NCBI RefSeq assembly: GCF_023078275.1
Contig: NC_062980.1
Location: forward strand, 16,076,783-16,140,782
From: Leguminivora glycinivorella
Lineage: Eukaryota; Arthropoda; Insecta; Lepidoptera; Tortricidae
DNA: 64,000 nucleotides
Reading direction: 5' to 3'
Positions 11,841 to 23,370 of this stretch are shown here, piece by piece; within the stretch, counting starts at the first letter, position 1; each line of letters begins with the position of its first letter. Below the pieces are notes generated by a model. That model made no database searches and was not told where the DNA came from. It saw only the letters and a program-made list of their open reading frames with translations. The position numbers and the translations under genes were made by a program.

Positions 11841-12599
11841 GTAATCAGGTAACATACATAAAATAATGATCCCGAATATACAACGTGTTACACCATGCAC
11901 TGAAAACCAGAAAACAGTTTGTTCAGAATCAAGAGTAGAATCGATTACGCTATATTTTAATGCAGGTTATTTTTTGTATTTAGTTTTCATTTTTTGCGTG
12001 CCCGATCTAAAAGTTACAAAAGCAAAAGTTACTACTGTACCTATCTCTAATAGAGGATTGCATACTTGGTAATGTTTTAATACTTTTAATACTGGCTGTT
12101 CTTTTTATTAAAGATTGAATTTTGAAAAGTTCGCTCTTCTGGCTCAGTGATAAGATTCAATTTACCATGGCAAAAATACGACAGGTCAGTCCCTGTTACT
12201 ACAAAGCGAATGTCAGTTGCCAATGTCACTACCGTATTTCAGGCAATAAAGGCTGTTTTTCTTACAATTTGTAACAAACTATCGCCTTATCGACTTTTGT
12301 TCTAAACCCAGTTTGTATGACTGACAATTGATAAGATACCTAAAGCCTTATGCCTTTGCAATAAGGATAACGAATTGCCAGTAATCTGTTTGGACCACGA
12401 TGATACACTAACACGGCACGCATACGTCGTAATCAACGAACGTAGAGTTACTAATCAACTAGGCTTACGAAAATAAAAGAAACAGCAATATCTTTGGAAA
12501 TAATAGGCCGATTTAAGAATAAATTCGCTAGACTAACTCTAAATAATAAAAATCTGTTGGGGTGTCTGAGGTTTTCAGTGGTTGGTGTAACATGTTGTA

Positions 12600-13675
12600 T
12601 AACCTCTTTACCTAAGAAGTCGGTTAAAAATAAATAACTATACTCACAATCAAGAAACGCTTTACAATATGAAATTAATCTTATTATTGAACAAACTCAG
12701 AGGGGTCTGTCACACAGTAGAATACTAAAAGTCAAAGTGAATAGCAAACGCTCATCAGAGCCATTGATCTCTAGTGGTGTACGACAGGGATCAATTTTGG
12801 GGCCGTTTTGTTACAATGCATAGCAAAACTTATAAAAATTTTGAATCATTTTATAAAATGATATTATCTTTCACCAAACGAAGTTACAACACGGGTTGGA
12901 ACCGAACCCATCGCTCACACGTCGTCAGGATGGATGAGATGGCCGCTAATCAATAACGGAGTGATCTCTGGAGGAAATGGCGTGGTTGAACAGACGCATT
13001 ATACCTTGATTTTTACCTGACTAACAAGAAAAAACCTCTAGCGGCCCACCATACAAAAAATTGCTAATCAAATTTGAATCAATAATGGCACTAGAAAACA
13101 GGCCTGAATTTCTTCAGACCAGATCAGGTAACATACATAAAATAATGATCCCGAATATATAACCTCTTTACCTAAGAAGTCGGTTAAAAATAAATAACTA
13201 TACTCACAAGCAAGAAACACTTTACAATATGAAATTAATCTTATTATTGAACAAACTCAGAGGGGTCTGTCACACAGTAGAATACTAAAAGTCAATGTGA
13301 ATAGTAAACGCTCATCAGAGTCATTGGTCTCTAGTGGTGTACGACAGGGATCAATTTTGGGGCCGTTTTGTTACAATGCATAGCAAAACTTATAAAAATT
13401 TTGAATCATTTTATAAAATGATATTATCTTTCACCAAACGAAGTTACAACACGGGTTGGAACCGAACCCATCGCTCACACGTCGCCAGGATGGATGAGAT
13501 GGCCGCTAATCAATAACGGAGTGATCCCTGGAGGAAATGGCGTGGTTGAACAGACGCATTAGTCCTTGATTTTTACCTGACTAACAAGAAAAAACCTCTA
13601 GCGGCCCACCATATAAAAAACTGCTAATCAAATTTGAATCAATAATGGTACTAGAAAACAGGCCTGAATTTAATT
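12600..13675 (+). repeat. 560-bp tandem duplication containing a LINE RT scrap
   Basis: Unit 1 (about 12600-13159) and unit 2 (about 13160-13675) are nearly identical at an offset of 560 bp; the 60-residue frames at 12774 and 13334 differ by one residue (Val to Ala). The upstream part of each encodes a recognisable RT segment including SSGVRQGSILGP. The frame then breaks into unrelated sequence. The lead-in ATAATGATCCCGAATATA also occurs at 11865. Confidence 0.8.
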
Positions 13676-14149
13676 TAGTATGAGGACATTGAACCCCTGG
13701 TGGATAAAAATTTCTTTTGCAGAAAAAAAATAAAAACAAAAAATAAATGTCGTCTGGTAAATATTATAAAATATGCAATGAATTTTTTAAAGAATTTATT
13801 TTGCATTCTTTGAAATGCATTCGCTGGTGATATTGCAAATTGAATTAATTTTTAACAAGCGGAAACATCTGCAAACGATGCTCTTCTGGGAATAAATTGA
13901 AAAGTTTGAAATTATTGCCCTGGGTGAGACTTGCAATATGACACATACTGGTTTAAACTTTAAAGATGTTTACTTAACGGAGCTTCCGTTGCAATATAAT
14001 TATCAGGGTTCAGATATATCGTAGCATGGTAAGACGTTAGAGAACCATGTTACCGTCATGTGTGCATACAGCGACTAACAAAGTGAAGTAAGAAACCGTT
14101 CTGACAGTGTGATACTTTTGAGAGCACATTTTGTAGTAGTCGGGTTTTA
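13676..14149. other. Intergenic stretch, nothing recognised
   Basis: AT-rich without a supported frame. Confidence 0.4.
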
Positions 14150-14235
14150 GTTTTTGAACTTATTTTTTTTCTGTATGTTTTTTTTTTCTTAGACCTTATC
14201 TGTCTATACGGAGTTACATATGTCTTTGGTAAAAA
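14150..14235 (-). repeat. Solo end of MITE family M
   Basis: Ends CTGTCTATACGGAGTTACAT then TGTCTTTGGT, as in the complete copies at 39338 and 43493, but reversed. Confidence 0.6.
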
Positions 14236-14699
14236 CATATAATTTGGCGCAAAATTGTTACAGGATCCTTTTGTTCCGAACCTTTTGCTAACATCAGCAT
14301 GTAACATTATCATCAATCTCATTTCCTCGTTCGTAAATAGAATCGGTTTCCTTAATTAGAGAGCGTAATTAACATACGCACAATATAATGAAAAATAAAA
14401 TATCCATAAATTTCGTCTTGTTAAGAAATAGAATACACGTGTTTGGGTGTTATTATATTGTTAGAAATGTAATACACAATGTGCTTAGTCATATTGTTAA
14501 TTAACGTTTTTGTTTTTGTATTTGTACTTTTTATATTTAGTGTAGTTCTTGGTTGTAATTCGACATTTAGAGACCTTCTACATCTCTAATAAATTGTATA
14601 GAGTTAACTTTAGTTAGAACTTAGAATTAGTATATAATAATATCAATTGTAATTTCAATTCAATCCATACTAGTATAATATTATAAATGCGAAAGTAAC

Positions 14700-14744
<45 letters not shown>

Positions 14745-14959
14745 TACGCTTTCCCGCTTAAACCACGCAGCCGATTTTGATGAAATTTAGAACAGACAAT
14801 CTTTAGACCCTGAGACAAAACATAGGCTACTTTTTATTTCGAAAAAAAGGGATGAAGGGGTTGAAAAAGAGGTTGAAAGTTTGTATGGGATTTCTTAATT
14901 TTAAAAGATAAAACCATGAAACTTTATATTTTAGCACTTGATAAGAAATCATTAAACAT

Positions 14960-15286
14960 ATATTTAAAGTCACATACAGGTCGAACGCGATTAATTAACA
15001 TTATTTTTACCTTTAAAATAAACATGGTGGGAAATAAACATTAACTAAAAGCGGGTAGATTATATTTATTTGTCTACCCCGAACATTTATACAAATTAAT
15101 ATCGGGTAGTTTTGTGTTGTTTACATCTCCGGTGACATTTTGCTGGGACGTCAGTCTTCTGCGACCACGGCCAGTGCAACCTGGCCAAAACGTTGGGAAA
15201 AAAGGTAAAAATAATGTTAATTAATCGCGTTCGACCTGTATGTGACTTTAAATATGTGTACAAAGCGCGAGAACTTAAAGTGTTAT
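14960..15286. mobile_element. Element of family D nested in Helitron H1, with 12-bp TSD
   Basis: ATCATTAAACAT occurs at 14948-14959 and again at 15287-15298, flanking the insert. About 40 bp near the left end (ATTTAAAGTCACATACAGG onward) is inverted at 15214-15254. A diverged copy is at 57240-57480, sharing the ACTTTAAGTTCTCGCG and CCAACGTTT-GGCCAGGTTGCACT landmarks. Confidence 0.75.
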
Positions 15287-15305
15287 ATCATTAAACATCT
15301 TGATA

Positions 15306-15394
15306 AGGGATAGGGATAGCGATAGGGATAGCGATAGCGATAGCGATAGCGATAGCGATAGCGATAGCGATAGGGATAGGGATACGGATACGGA
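15306..15394 (+). repeat. GATAGC/GATAGG hexamer tandem array
   Basis: About 14 copies of a 6-bp unit alternating GATAGG, GATAGC and GATACG, inside Helitron H1. Confidence 0.9.
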
Positions 15395-16239
15395 TAATAT
15401 GGGTATCGTTAGAGGGATACGGATAATCGGTCGGCGGTCTCTTACAATCAATGTGCTCTAAGACGATCGTTGTTTGCTTGGTTTGCGATAAGTATAAGCA
15501 AAATGTAAAAAATTGTAAGGGATAATAGAAAAAAGTACTTTTTACCCACCGATCATAGTGTCGAAATACGGGCTATGTGGGATGTTTATAAAGGTTTCCC
15601 CAGCGTATATAGAATTACCTACGCTGTGGTCGATGTGTAATATTTCTACAATCATTGCAAGCAAAAGTATTATGTGCAATCGAAATAATCGCAGATAAAT
15701 ATACTTACAGAGAAACCTAAGGATCCAAATGAAAATCTTAATGAATACTTTTATTACGCGGGCGAAGCCGCGGGTAAAAGCTAGTTTTAAATATTTTCTA
15801 AATACCTATGTACATGTGACGTGTAAAAGTGCCCCTGTGGCCTATTTGCTGAATAAATTATTTTGATTTTTGATTTTTTGATTTTTGAACATACATGACT
15901 TACGAGTCTGTAAGGTACAGTACCTACTTAACGAGGCCTACATTTAAAATGTTAGGATTATTTCACTTTTCGAACTAGTGCGGAAAAAAACACCATAATT
16001 ATGTATTGAAAAACTAATAACGATGGCTATTCTCACATCTATAGCAGTGTCGATGAGAAGATACAGCGGTTTGTACGCATGCGCTACCTTCGCTCTGAAC
16101 ACGAACAATTTGCGCCTGCACACGCGTCGTGGCTCCAAAATTATCTGAAACAATAGACCGGTGCACTTAGACTGTGAAAATGAAAAAAAGTAAATTATAT
16201 ATTAAATTAATAATTGCAGAAAGCACGACCCTGTGGCAT

Positions 16240-16360
16240 GTCGTTTTCTTTCAACCCCTTAATTACCAAGAGTGGCACTAAAAATTGAGTAGTTTCATTA
16301 TGCTCTGTACATCCCTTTATGGTACAGGCGTGATTGTATTCTATGTATGTATGTACTACC
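16240..16360 (+). repeat. Partial copy of SINE-like family F
   Basis: Shares AGTGGCACTNAAA-TTGAGTAGTT and the ACAGGCGTGATTGTAT plus ATGT tail with 17367-17660. Confidence 0.6.
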
Positions 16361-16389
16361 GCACAATACGCGTTTGCCTTAAAATTAAG

Positions 16390-16590
16390 TAGTAGTAGTA
16401 CAGTAGTAGTAGTAACTCTTTATTGTAGGCACAAAAACACATTAAAAAATAGCATACATTTAGATGGGAAGTACAAAGGCGAACCCTTTGAGGGATCTCT
16501 TCCAGTTAACCTTGGAGTAAATGTGAGAAAAAATTTGAAGAGGGTAACAAATTCCGCAATTTGTACAACAATGTACCATAAAGACAATGG
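16390..16590 (-). repeat. 3' UTR-like retroelement tail (minus strand)
   Basis: A TAG-trinucleotide tract at 16387-16411, then AACTCTTTATTG-type sequence. Read on minus, this looks like a LINE 3' UTR ending in a TAC repeat. No RT frame remains. Confidence 0.45.
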
Positions 16591-16978
16591 GTAAATAATA
16601 TATAAGTAATTAATAAATAAATAAAATAGTTACACATATAGTTATAGGATAAACCTAACTATTGATCACACAAAAGGAATGTGAAAGATACACTAAAGAG
16701 CTGACAAGGAACACAAAATATATATACAAAGCAACAAGGCAAATTAGTCAGTCAGATAACCATAGCTTCTTTAATTTTATTAACCGTGGTTTTCATAAAT
16801 ATAAAATAATGTTTTTTTTCCTTTCTACAACAACAATGCAGGTCATTGCGAGCCAGAGCTCATACATTTTAAACAAGCTCTTGTCTTGGGCACTGTTGTT
16901 TAGGGATGTTCCGGATAGTTTTGGCCGAATACCAAATACTGAATGTCCCCTGCTCACGGCCTGCTGATTCGGCGTAAG

Positions 16979-17126
16979 TTAGGGCCCATTTAAACGGTGC
17001 GAGAACTCGCATACGAGTTTTATTACATTGCGGTATTTGATGGCTGTGCAAAATTATATGTATCTCAACAGCCCGCAATGTAACTAAAATCGCATGCGAG
17101 TTCGCACGCCGTCTAAATCAGGCCTT
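16979..17126. repeat. MITE with long terminal inverted repeats
   Basis: AGGGCCCATTTAAACGGTGC at the left matches the inverted GCCGTCTAAATCAGGCCTTA at the right; the inner GCATACGAGTTTTATTACAT pairs with ATGTAACTAAAATCGCATGC. A non-autonomous DNA transposon of hAT-like appearance. Confidence 0.7.
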
Positions 17127-17366
17127 ATTTTTTATGAGTAAAAAATCGACATGACATTCATACATTTTGAGTCACATTATTAAACTAAGTAAAACTGTTT
17201 GCCATCAATGCACAGTGTTTGATAAAATATTGTTGCAAAAACAAGTGAATAAAGTTAGGGTCAATCACGAATCCATGATAAAGATGATTCGAAATCAACT
17301 AGGTAATGCTATAAAAAAACAAGGTTAAATAGGTTTTAATTCGTTTTTAATGGTTGGTAATGGTTT

Positions 17367-17660
17367 TTAATGGTTGCCCGTGTGGTGGCGGGTTAAGAAT
17401 TTCACCACCCCCTTTCTTCCCGTGGGTGTCGTAGAAGTCGACTGTGGGATATGGGTTAAATTGTTGTGGTACAATTTCGCGCAGTGGGCGAGAGGCTGGA
17501 ACATGAATTTCATTTTTCATTTTCAACTGTTTGCCATCCCAGTGTTTGATAAAATATTTTGCAAAAACAAGTGGCACTGAAACTTGAGTAGTTCATGTGC
17601 TCTTGGTGCATGTGCTTTATGGGATACAGGCGTGATTGTATGTATGTATGTATGTATGTT
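17367..17660 (+). repeat. SINE-like family F, fuller copy
   Basis: Begins TTGCCCGTGTGGTGGCGGG and ends in ACAGGCGTGATTGTATG plus an ATGT tail. A minus-strand copy lies at 41868-42090. The two align through CCCGTGGGTGTNGTAGAAGTCGACTGTGGGATATGGG. Confidence 0.75.
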
Positions 17661-18021
17661 TAATGGTTAGCAAAAATTATTAGTAAGTAAGTAGTATTTT
17701 ATACTTTTACTCGCGTGCAATAGATATTAGCGGAAAATAAAGCAATATTCGACCGAATACCGAATATTCGCTAAAATAGCCGAATAGTTTGAATACCAAA
17801 TACTTGCTGGATATTCGTGGCTACTCTACTGTCGACTGTACATTACAATCAGTTCAGTACCTGAATCGATAAAAAAACAGTTAGAAGCTCAACAATGGAT
17901 TCCATTACAATTATTTTCTAAAGATTGTAAAGAGTTTCCTTCGAAGCAATGTGAAATGTAAATGCGCGTTAATAGAAGCTTAAAGCCAGAGATACACTAA
18001 AGTGACTTCAGTATAATTGAG

Positions 18022-18689
18022 GAGTGTCTTTTCAAAAGGGCTTATTTCAAATAATTCTTTTTTTTTAACTATGAATGCAGTTTTTCTTAGTACTTATAGA
18101 AAATTAAACGTTGACTTGAGATAAAAGTTCAAAAAGTCTCGCCTTGATCTTTAAAAAAAAGATTAACATCAATGTTCAGAACACATTTTGAAAAATGTGT
18201 TATGATTATTTATGTGGATAAACCAATGTATGTAGTACAACAACATTAACCCCTCGTATGCTTAGACACGGATCCGTGCGTGGGAATTTAAATCTATTGC
18301 TTTAAATGTCAAGGTCACTTTTTCAATGACCAAAATTGACAAGCCGCATACGAGGGGTTAATATCAACTAACGTTAATACAAAATCCAAAAATAAAATAA
18401 AACTATTTTAAAATAATAACAAACGCTACAAGGCCACAACAAAAGGGTTTAATTCCCAAAAGATCGCATCAAAAGTGCTTAATTCTCAAAAACATAATTA
18501 TGGTAATTTAATATTTATTTATGTACAACATTTGTTACGTTTGATGTAATCATAGCATTAACGTAAACTTACAATATTATAATTTTGCAAATTAAATATT
18601 AATTTCAATTTCAATACCGTGGAAATATGTTTTTCTCGATTTCCCAAAAAAAGTTCAAAGTGGAAATAAGCCCTTTTGAAAAGACACTC
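18022..18689. mobile_element. 668-bp non-autonomous DNA element with 27-bp perfect TIRs
   Basis: GAGTGTCTTTTCAAAAGGGC and seven further bases at 18022-18048 recur inverted at 18663-18689. There is no transposase frame inside. A second small element is nested at 18250-18357. Confidence 0.85.
18250..18357. mobile_element. 108-bp piggyBac-like MITE with TTAA duplication
   Basis: CCCCTCGTATGC at the left and GCATACGAGGGG at the right form a 12-bp perfect TIR, flanked on both sides by TTAA (18246-18249 and 18358-18361). TTAA target duplication is characteristic of piggyBac-family elements. It is nested in the 668-bp element. Confidence 0.85.
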
Positions 18690-18776
18690 GTGGGCGTATC
18701 ATACCCGAACCTTAAAACGAAAAAAATGAATAGAGAATAAAATCGTCTTGAGTAGGACAATTTGGCCCATATTCTT

Positions 18777-19651
18777 AAAGCCGGACCAGAAGTATATGAC
18801 TACGCGCCATGTTGCGGATTTTCATTAATAGTATTTTATACAATCGTGATATAATACAAAGCTTTTCAGTCGAGTACCATGTTTAGGCCACGAAGCTTGC
18901 TGAGTGGCCTAATAGTACGGTACGAGAGTGAAAAGCTTAATTATATCACTATTGTATACAATACTTTTTCTACGAGTCATCATCTTCATCATCAATGGAC
19001 GGAAATATCATCATTCATGCAAGTTAAAATGAATGTTAATAGAGTCGTTCACCGTTGTATCAACATCGAATTACCTAGCAACCAATTGTTTGTAATAACC
19101 GTCTCTGATTGGCCGATAACGCGACAGATAAAAAAAAATGTGTTTCAGATGCAGGAAAATTTGCCAGGTATCGCAAATTAGTATAGAAATTGTATGAAGT
19201 TCTATTTTTGAAATTATTACAGTTAACTAAAGTCAACTATAATGAGCTTATTATAATTGAGTCGGAACTGCCATAGAGTATCCAACACTGAAAAGTTAGC
19301 ACTTATAGTTTAGTCTGTGCTGTCCTAATTGACAGATTACAGTCGACAAGTAGAAAAATCTATTTTCTTCATACTAAACTGAACAGTTACGTCCTTATAT
19401 CATACACAACAGCACTCTCCTGACTATCCATACTAATATTATAAATGGGAAAGTGTGTGTGTCTGTCTGTTTGTTTGTCCGTCTTTCACGGCAAAACGGA
19501 GCGACAAATTGACGTGATTTTTTAGGTGGAGATAGTTGAAAGGTTGGAAAATGTCTTGTGTGACTATATAGACTACTTTTTGTCTCTTTCTAACGCGGGC
19601 GAAGCCGCGGGCAAAAGCTAGTAATCATATATTTCTGGTCAGGCTTTAACT
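18777..19651. mobile_element. MITE-like element E, copy 1, with nested Helitron H2
   Basis: TTAAAGCCGGACCAGAAGTA near 18776 is inverted at 19626-19650 (TTTCTGGTCAGGCTTTAA). The internal 18826-19360 is duplicated at 23705-24252 with few differences. Helitron H2 sits just inside the right end. Confidence 0.75.
19427..19622 (+). mobile_element. Helitron-like (LEP1-type) element H2
   Basis: Starts CCATACTAATATTATAAATG, has a GTCTGTCTG stretch and ends with the GCGGGCGAAGCCGCGGGC hairpin plus AAAAGCTAGT. Inserted inside element E. Confidence 0.85.
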
Positions 19652-19741
19652 TGATTGTGTTTAAAAATAGACAAATATTAATATTAGTGCCATCTATATG
19701 AGAATCAGCCAGAGGTTTAGCGCTATCTAGACAACAGTACT

Positions 19742-20281
19742 TTTTAGGGTTCCGTAGTCAACTAGGAACCCTTATAGTTTCGCCATGTCTGTCTGTCCGT
19801 CCGTCCGTCCGTCCGCGGATAATCTCAGTAACCGTTAGCACTAGACAGCTGAAATTTGGTACCAATATGTATATCAATCACGCCAACAAAGTGCAAAAAT
19901 AAAAAATGGAAAAAAATGTTTTATTGGGGTACCTACATGTAAAGTGGGGGCTGAATTTTTTTTAAATTCAAACCCCAACGTGTGATATATTGTTGGATAG
20001 GTATTTAAAAATGAATAAGGGTTTACTAAGATCGTTTTTTGATAATATTAATATTTTCGGAAATAATCGCTCCTAAAGGAAAAAAAAGTGCGTCCCCCCC
20101 CCTCTAACTTTTGAACCATATTTTTAAAAAATATGAAAAAAATCACAAAAGTAGAACTTTGTAAAGACTTTCTAGGAAAATTGTTTTGAACTTGATAGGT
20201 TCAGTAGTTTTTGAGAAAAATACGGAAAACTACGGAACCCTACACTGAGCGTGGCCCGACACGCTCTTGGCCGGTTTTTTT
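19742..20281 (+). repeat. Dispersed repeat family A, copy 1
   Basis: About 540 bp. It opens with an AGGGTTCC...GGAACCCT hairpin, then a GTCC tract, a conserved body, and closes with a hairpin built on GAGCGTG-GCCCGA-CACGCTC followed by TTGGCCGGTTTTT. Other copies: 32892-33450, 40046-40634 (minus), 50555-51097 and 62853-63526. Confidence 0.9.
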
Positions 20282-20283
20282 AT

Positions 20284-20613
20284 TGATGGTTCTGAGGTAC
20301 GTTTTTTTCGTCAGACTTGATCTGTCTACACGGAGTTACTTAATTGGGTGAATCAACTTTTTCTTGCCTGTTATTGCCATGGTTACGGTCCCCTGAGTCA
20401 CGCTGGTTTTATGCAAAATTATGCTTCTGAAATTGTGCAAGCAAGCATGTAGTCCATGTTTGTAGGTAGAAAATTAAGGAAAGGGCTAAAAAAATGCATT
20501 TTTGCATAGTTTAAGTAGCATAATTTTGCATAAAACCAGCGTGACTTAGGAGACCGTAACCATGGCAATAACAGGCAAGAAAAGTTGATTCATCCAATTA
20601 TGTCCTTGGTTAA
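20284..20613 (-). repeat. End of MITE family M, split by a mariner-like MITE
   Basis: GTCTACACGGAGTTACTTA at the left and TATGTCCTTGGTT at the right rejoin to the family M terminus if 20343-20601 is removed. Confidence 0.7.
20343..20599. mobile_element. Tc1/mariner-like MITE with TA duplication
   Basis: TIRs of about 85 bp begin ATTGGGTGAATCAAC at the left and end GTTGATTCATCCAAT at the right, flanked by TA at 20341-20342 and 20600-20601. No transposase frame. Confidence 0.85.
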
Positions 20614-20623
20614 GCTAAGAAAT

Positions 20624-21036
20624 CAGAGTGTTGGGCCCTAAAGGTGACGGATGAAAAGAGATTGCACGTGGCAGAGATGAGAATGTTAAGATGGATGTGT
20701 GGCGTGACAAGAATGGATAAGATAAAGAATGAGTATATCAGAGGAAGCCTGAAAGTAGCACCGATTGTTGAAAAAGTAAGAGCGAATCGACTATCATGGT
20801 ATGGACATGTAATGCGGAGGGATGAAAGGCATGTGACGAGAAAGGTATTACGAATGAATGTGGAAGGTGGTGGAAGTAACGGGAGGGGAAAACCGAAGAA
20901 GAGGTGGATGGACTGTGTGAGACATGATATGGAACTAAAACAAGTTAATGATGAGATGACGAGTGACAGAGATGTATGGAAGAGAAAGACATGCTGCGCC
21001 GACCCCAAGTGACTGGGATAAGGGCAAGAGAATGAT
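20624..21036 (+). mobile_element. 5'-truncated RTE-clade LINE with 14-bp TSD
   Basis: The plus frame 20624-21012 encodes the C-terminal end of an RTE-type endonuclease/reverse transcriptase, with landmarks SECWALK, MLRWMCGVTR, RLSWYGHVMRR and KTCCADPK, then a stop and a short tail ending AATGAT. GTTAAGCTAAGAAA is present on both sides (20610-20623 and 21037-21050), marking a target-primed insertion. Only about 130 residues remain, so the copy is dead. Confidence 0.9.
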
Positions 21037-21454
21037 GTTAAGCTAAGAAACATACCAATCTCACGGAAAATTGATTTTATTACAATCTATCTAGACATTT
21101 ATGCATAAAGTTGATCGAACGAGGACTTAGAGTCCTAGTGTATCGCTTACCTAAACATTTTCATTAACTGTTACAATTTGCTTCTTGCTAACGAATGCAC
21201 GAGGAAAAAGAAAATGGTCTAACAAGGTAATACAATACCCTTTTAAGCAATTAAAATTCAGAATCAAAGTTTCAAAATGGTTGATTTGAGTGAGTTTTAG
21301 ATCCCCGGTTCCCAATGAACTTTTAAAATAATAAGATTACGTTGTTGGATACCCTTTCTTATTTTAGTGGATACCTATTGTACTAAAAAGAAATTGAGAG
21401 CGGCGGAAAGTACCTAAATAGTGTCAATTTTACAGGAAAAAACCCAGCCAACAT

Positions 21455-21612
21455 CACAAATCGTCACTACTTTAAAAAAAACTTGTATCTTCGTCTGTCA
21501 ATGAAAAGAAAATTGTAGTAAGTATGTATGGAATGCATATAGACTTAGTGCGTTTTAACTTTGAGAAGCAGCGTATCTCACGAGATTTTTTCAAAGTAGT
21601 GACGAAATGCTA
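21455..21612. repeat. MITE family G, copy 1
   Basis: Ends ATCGTCACTACTTTAAAAAA and TTTTTTCAAAGTAGTGACGA are inverted. A second copy is at 57523-57672 and a solo right end at 48745-48772. Confidence 0.8.
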
Positions 21613-21788
21613 CTAGCTCTCGCTATCGCTTTTCTGATGTAGTGTCTCAACAGCGCTAGACTGTATTTCGTAGCGTAGCGTCGCGTCAACGTCAGCGTCA
21701 ACAATATAATACAACGATTGTCACTTCGGTTATGTTGGGCGAAATGTTACTGATCCGTGTTTCCAGATCCTTACTTATGTTCCTTAAT

Positions 21789-22224
21789 ATCAAAGACATA
21801 TATAACTCCGCATAGAGAGATAAAGTCTAAGAAAAAAACGTACCTCAGTACCATACAGAAAAAGGTACGGTGGCCTAGATGGCATTACCTACATTTTAAT
21901 GTATGCTATTGTTCTCTTTTCTGTAGTGTTAGTACTTATTATTGTTTATTTTTGTTTTAATTGTGTAATTTTGGTGTGTATTGTAGCAAACAAATAAATG
22001 ATTATCTTATCTTATCTTATTACACCTTTGGGGTACGCTCAGCTAGATGGCCCTAATATTAATATTTGACATTTTAACACATATCAAGCCATGTCATATC
22101 ATGGGCCAAATTGTCAAAACTGAGGTTCAAAACTTTTAAGCCTGTGTCTAGAGATGGCAGTCTGCACTGTGATTACGCATTTTACTTCGACAATAAATCT
22201 CTATAATACTCGATCCTCTTTGTT
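21789..22224. repeat. MITE family M, copy with nested LINE tail
   Basis: Matches 39338-39639 at both ends (AAAGACATATATAACTCCG and CGATCCTCTTTG) but is split at 21888 by a 130-bp insert. Confidence 0.8.
21889..22018 (+). mobile_element. 130-bp retroelement tail in MITE M
   Basis: ATTAC flanks the insert on both sides (21884-21888 and 22019-22023). The insert ends in AAATAAATGATT plus an ATCTT repeat, as a LINE or SINE 3' tail would. Confidence 0.7.
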
Positions 22225-22613
22225 AATATTCAACAGCATGTCGTGGTATACTAGTTGATAGCTCGTAGTAGTAGTAGGTAAGCATGCGCAATATTAGAGC
22301 CAAATTGGTATTATCGAAAATGTCTTGTGTGTTTTTTTTTTACCAATAAAGATCTGTATTCTGTACTACTGATTACTTATTTAACTACTACTGCATGAGT
22401 AGCAGTAAACAAAACTCTCTGGCATGGTGCCGAATGAATGGGCTTTTAGTAAAGCTTTCCGTAATTCTATTTGGCCTTTTTCCGAGCAATTATGCTTTGT
22501 TTTACTCGACCACTAATGAAAGATTGTTTAGTTTCTCTAGCTTATTTTATCGTCATTGCGGCTAAAATGAACTTTTCACAACACAAACATATTCTTCTTT
22601 GCGTAATAATAGG

Positions 22614-22830
22614 TATATAGTAGGGCTCTGGATACACGTGATTCACGCCGAACCGTAGCTACGTGATCTTAACACCAGCGGTACGATCACGAATTTCACA
22701 AACACGGCAAGGTACGTACCTCGTACGCACGTACGTACGTACTTGCCTTAGCGCCCGGATTCACGTGACACGCCGCGGGCCGTGACACGCCGCCGCCCGA
22801 ACTAAGTTCGTGTGCAGAGTACTTATCGTA
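22614..22830. repeat. CACGTG/TACGTACG-rich MITE family N, copy 1
   Basis: Starts TATATAGTAGGGCTC and contains several CACGTGA and ACGTACGTACG motifs. A reverse-oriented copy is at 26640-26852. Confidence 0.65.
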
Positions 22831-22980
22831 CGTTTTGTAGATTTAACTCGCCCGGGAGAAAACCAAATCATGACTATTATTGAATTATCACTTAATACCT
22901 ATACTTAATACTGGACGAAATTTTTTTTACATATGAATTAAACTTATATTTATGTTTTGCTTCGATTTTTATACAATACA

Positions 22981-23370
22981 TATAACTAGCGGCCCTCCCC
23001 GGCTACGCACGGGGATTATGATAAAAATTGTTATAATAAGTTATCCGTAAAAGATAGACATATGCCATCGCGGACTTTTTTGTAGACCTATTAGAGAGAC
23101 ACAATTTTCCAATACATTATTTTGATATAGCTCAAACGGTTTCGGCAGCGTTTTCGATTAAAGCTCTCAGCCAGCGGGATTTTGTCCAACTCGATTAGAA
23201 AATATCGTCATATTTCAACCAATTCAAACAAAACTTTAACAAATTATATACCTGAACTTTCCTCAAGAATTACTCTATTCATAAGTGAAAACCATATGAA
23301 AACCCGTTCAGTTTTTGAGTTTATCACGAACACACAGACAGACGCGGCTCCCCGGGAGTTTATTTTATAA
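22981..23370 (-). repeat. Helitron-like family J, minus copy
   Basis: Begins ATAACTAGCGGCCCTCCCCGG with a GC hairpin and continues to ACAGACAGACGCGG. A plus-oriented copy is at 37182-37572, ending GGGGCGGGCCGCTAGTA. The hairpin next to CTAG fits a Helitron 3' end. Confidence 0.65.

Larger units (their letters stand above)
14664..15784 (+). mobile_element. Helitron-like (LEP1-type) element H1 with nested insertion
   Basis: The 5' part (TACTAGTATAATATTATAAA then a GTCT tract at 14702-14745) and the 3' hairpin GCGGGCGAAGCCGCGGG, followed by TAAAAGCTAG, are the hallmarks of lepidopteran non-autonomous Helitrons. This copy is interrupted at 14960-15286 and carries a hexamer array at 15306-15394. 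Confidence 0.8.

Noticed and set aside
14702..14745. GTCT repeats taken as a CRISPR-like or regulatory array
   Set aside because: It is a plain microsatellite at the standard place within Helitron-like elements.
15600..15700. A functional origin or satellite array around the hexamer repeat
   Set aside because: The array is short and confined to one Helitron copy.
20610..21053. A minus-strand frame of 147 residues
   Set aside because: It is the shadow of the RTE fragment on the plus strand.
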